Origin: Clostridia bacterium
GTDB lineage: Bacteria; Bacillota; Clostridia; Oscillospirales; Acutalibacteraceae
NCBI GenBank assembly: GCA_900769375.1
Contig: CAAGGN010000021.1
Location: 1-5,230, forward strand
Direction: 5' to 3'
Length of the DNA stretch: 5,230 nt
Below, one piece after another: positions 5,211 to 5,230 of this stretch. Every line of letters begins with the position of its first letter. Within the stretch, counting starts at the first letter, position 1. The notes beneath the pieces are model-generated. The model saw only the letters and a program-made list of their open reading frames with translations, was not told the DNA's origin and ran no database searches. The translations under genes were made by a program, and so were the position numbers.

Positions 5211-5230
5211 AGATCGGAAGAGCACACGTC
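5211..5230. other. Illumina TruSeq adapter remnant (artefact)
   Basis: The last 20 bases, starting AGATCGGAAGAGC, match the start of the standard Illumina TruSeq read-through adapter exactly. It is untrimmed library sequence retained by the assembler, not genomic DNA. It creates a false GTG-started N-terminus for the truncated TatD frame. Real sequence ends at 5210. Confidence 0.97.

Noticed and set aside
1..5230. CRISPR array, insertion sequence, phage or defence genes
   Set aside because: No regularly spaced repeats, transposase-like frames or terminal inverted repeats were seen; the coding content is a standard transporter operon and a housekeeping hydrolase.

Overview
This is about 5.2 kb of moderately AT-rich DNA from a low-GC Gram-positive, most likely a member of the Clostridia and possibly an uncultured gut lineage. 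The evidence is a lipoprotein-type polyamine-binding protein, strong AGGAGG-type ribosome binding sites, a CCA-encoding tRNA gene, U-tailed intrinsic terminators and tightly overlapping operon genes. The right end is not biological: the last 20 bases match the Illumina TruSeq adapter start, so this is an assembled contig end, probably from shotgun or metagenomic reads.

Layout, left to right. Positions 1-162 hold a plus-strand tRNA-Pro(UGG) with a -10 box upstream and a terminator starting directly after its CCA. A second hairpin at 214-245 sits where this unit meets a convergent operon and can terminate from both sides. Positions 257-4088 are a complete minus-strand spermidine/putrescine ABC importer operon transcribed potA-potB-potC-potD. 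The three internal junctions overlap by 8, 4 and 8 nt, and each downstream Shine-Dalgarno lies inside the last codons of the gene before it. A near-consensus sigma-A promoter (TTGACA-17-TATATT, 4285-4313) drives it through an untranslated leader of about 190 nt. That leader contains a GC-rich island with several possible hairpins. I do not recognise it as a named riboswitch.

Right of the promoter is an AT-rich spacer with three 10-bp direct repeats. Next come a minus-strand terminator (4430-4461), a 35-codon Asn/Lys/Gln-only-type miniprotein gene (4468-4575), and the 3' three quarters of a TatD-family metal-dependent hydrolase (4629-5210) truncated at the contig end. The miniprotein follows tatD by 53 nt. 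Its Shine-Dalgarno lies in the arm of a hairpin whose other arm sits just after the tatD stop, a layout that suggests translational coupling.

Functionally, PotD captures polyamine outside the membrane, PotB and PotC form the channel, and PotA supplies ATP hydrolysis. The system itself is ordinary. The least explained parts are the structured pot leader and the tatD-linked miniprotein with its hairpin-embedded ribosome binding site.
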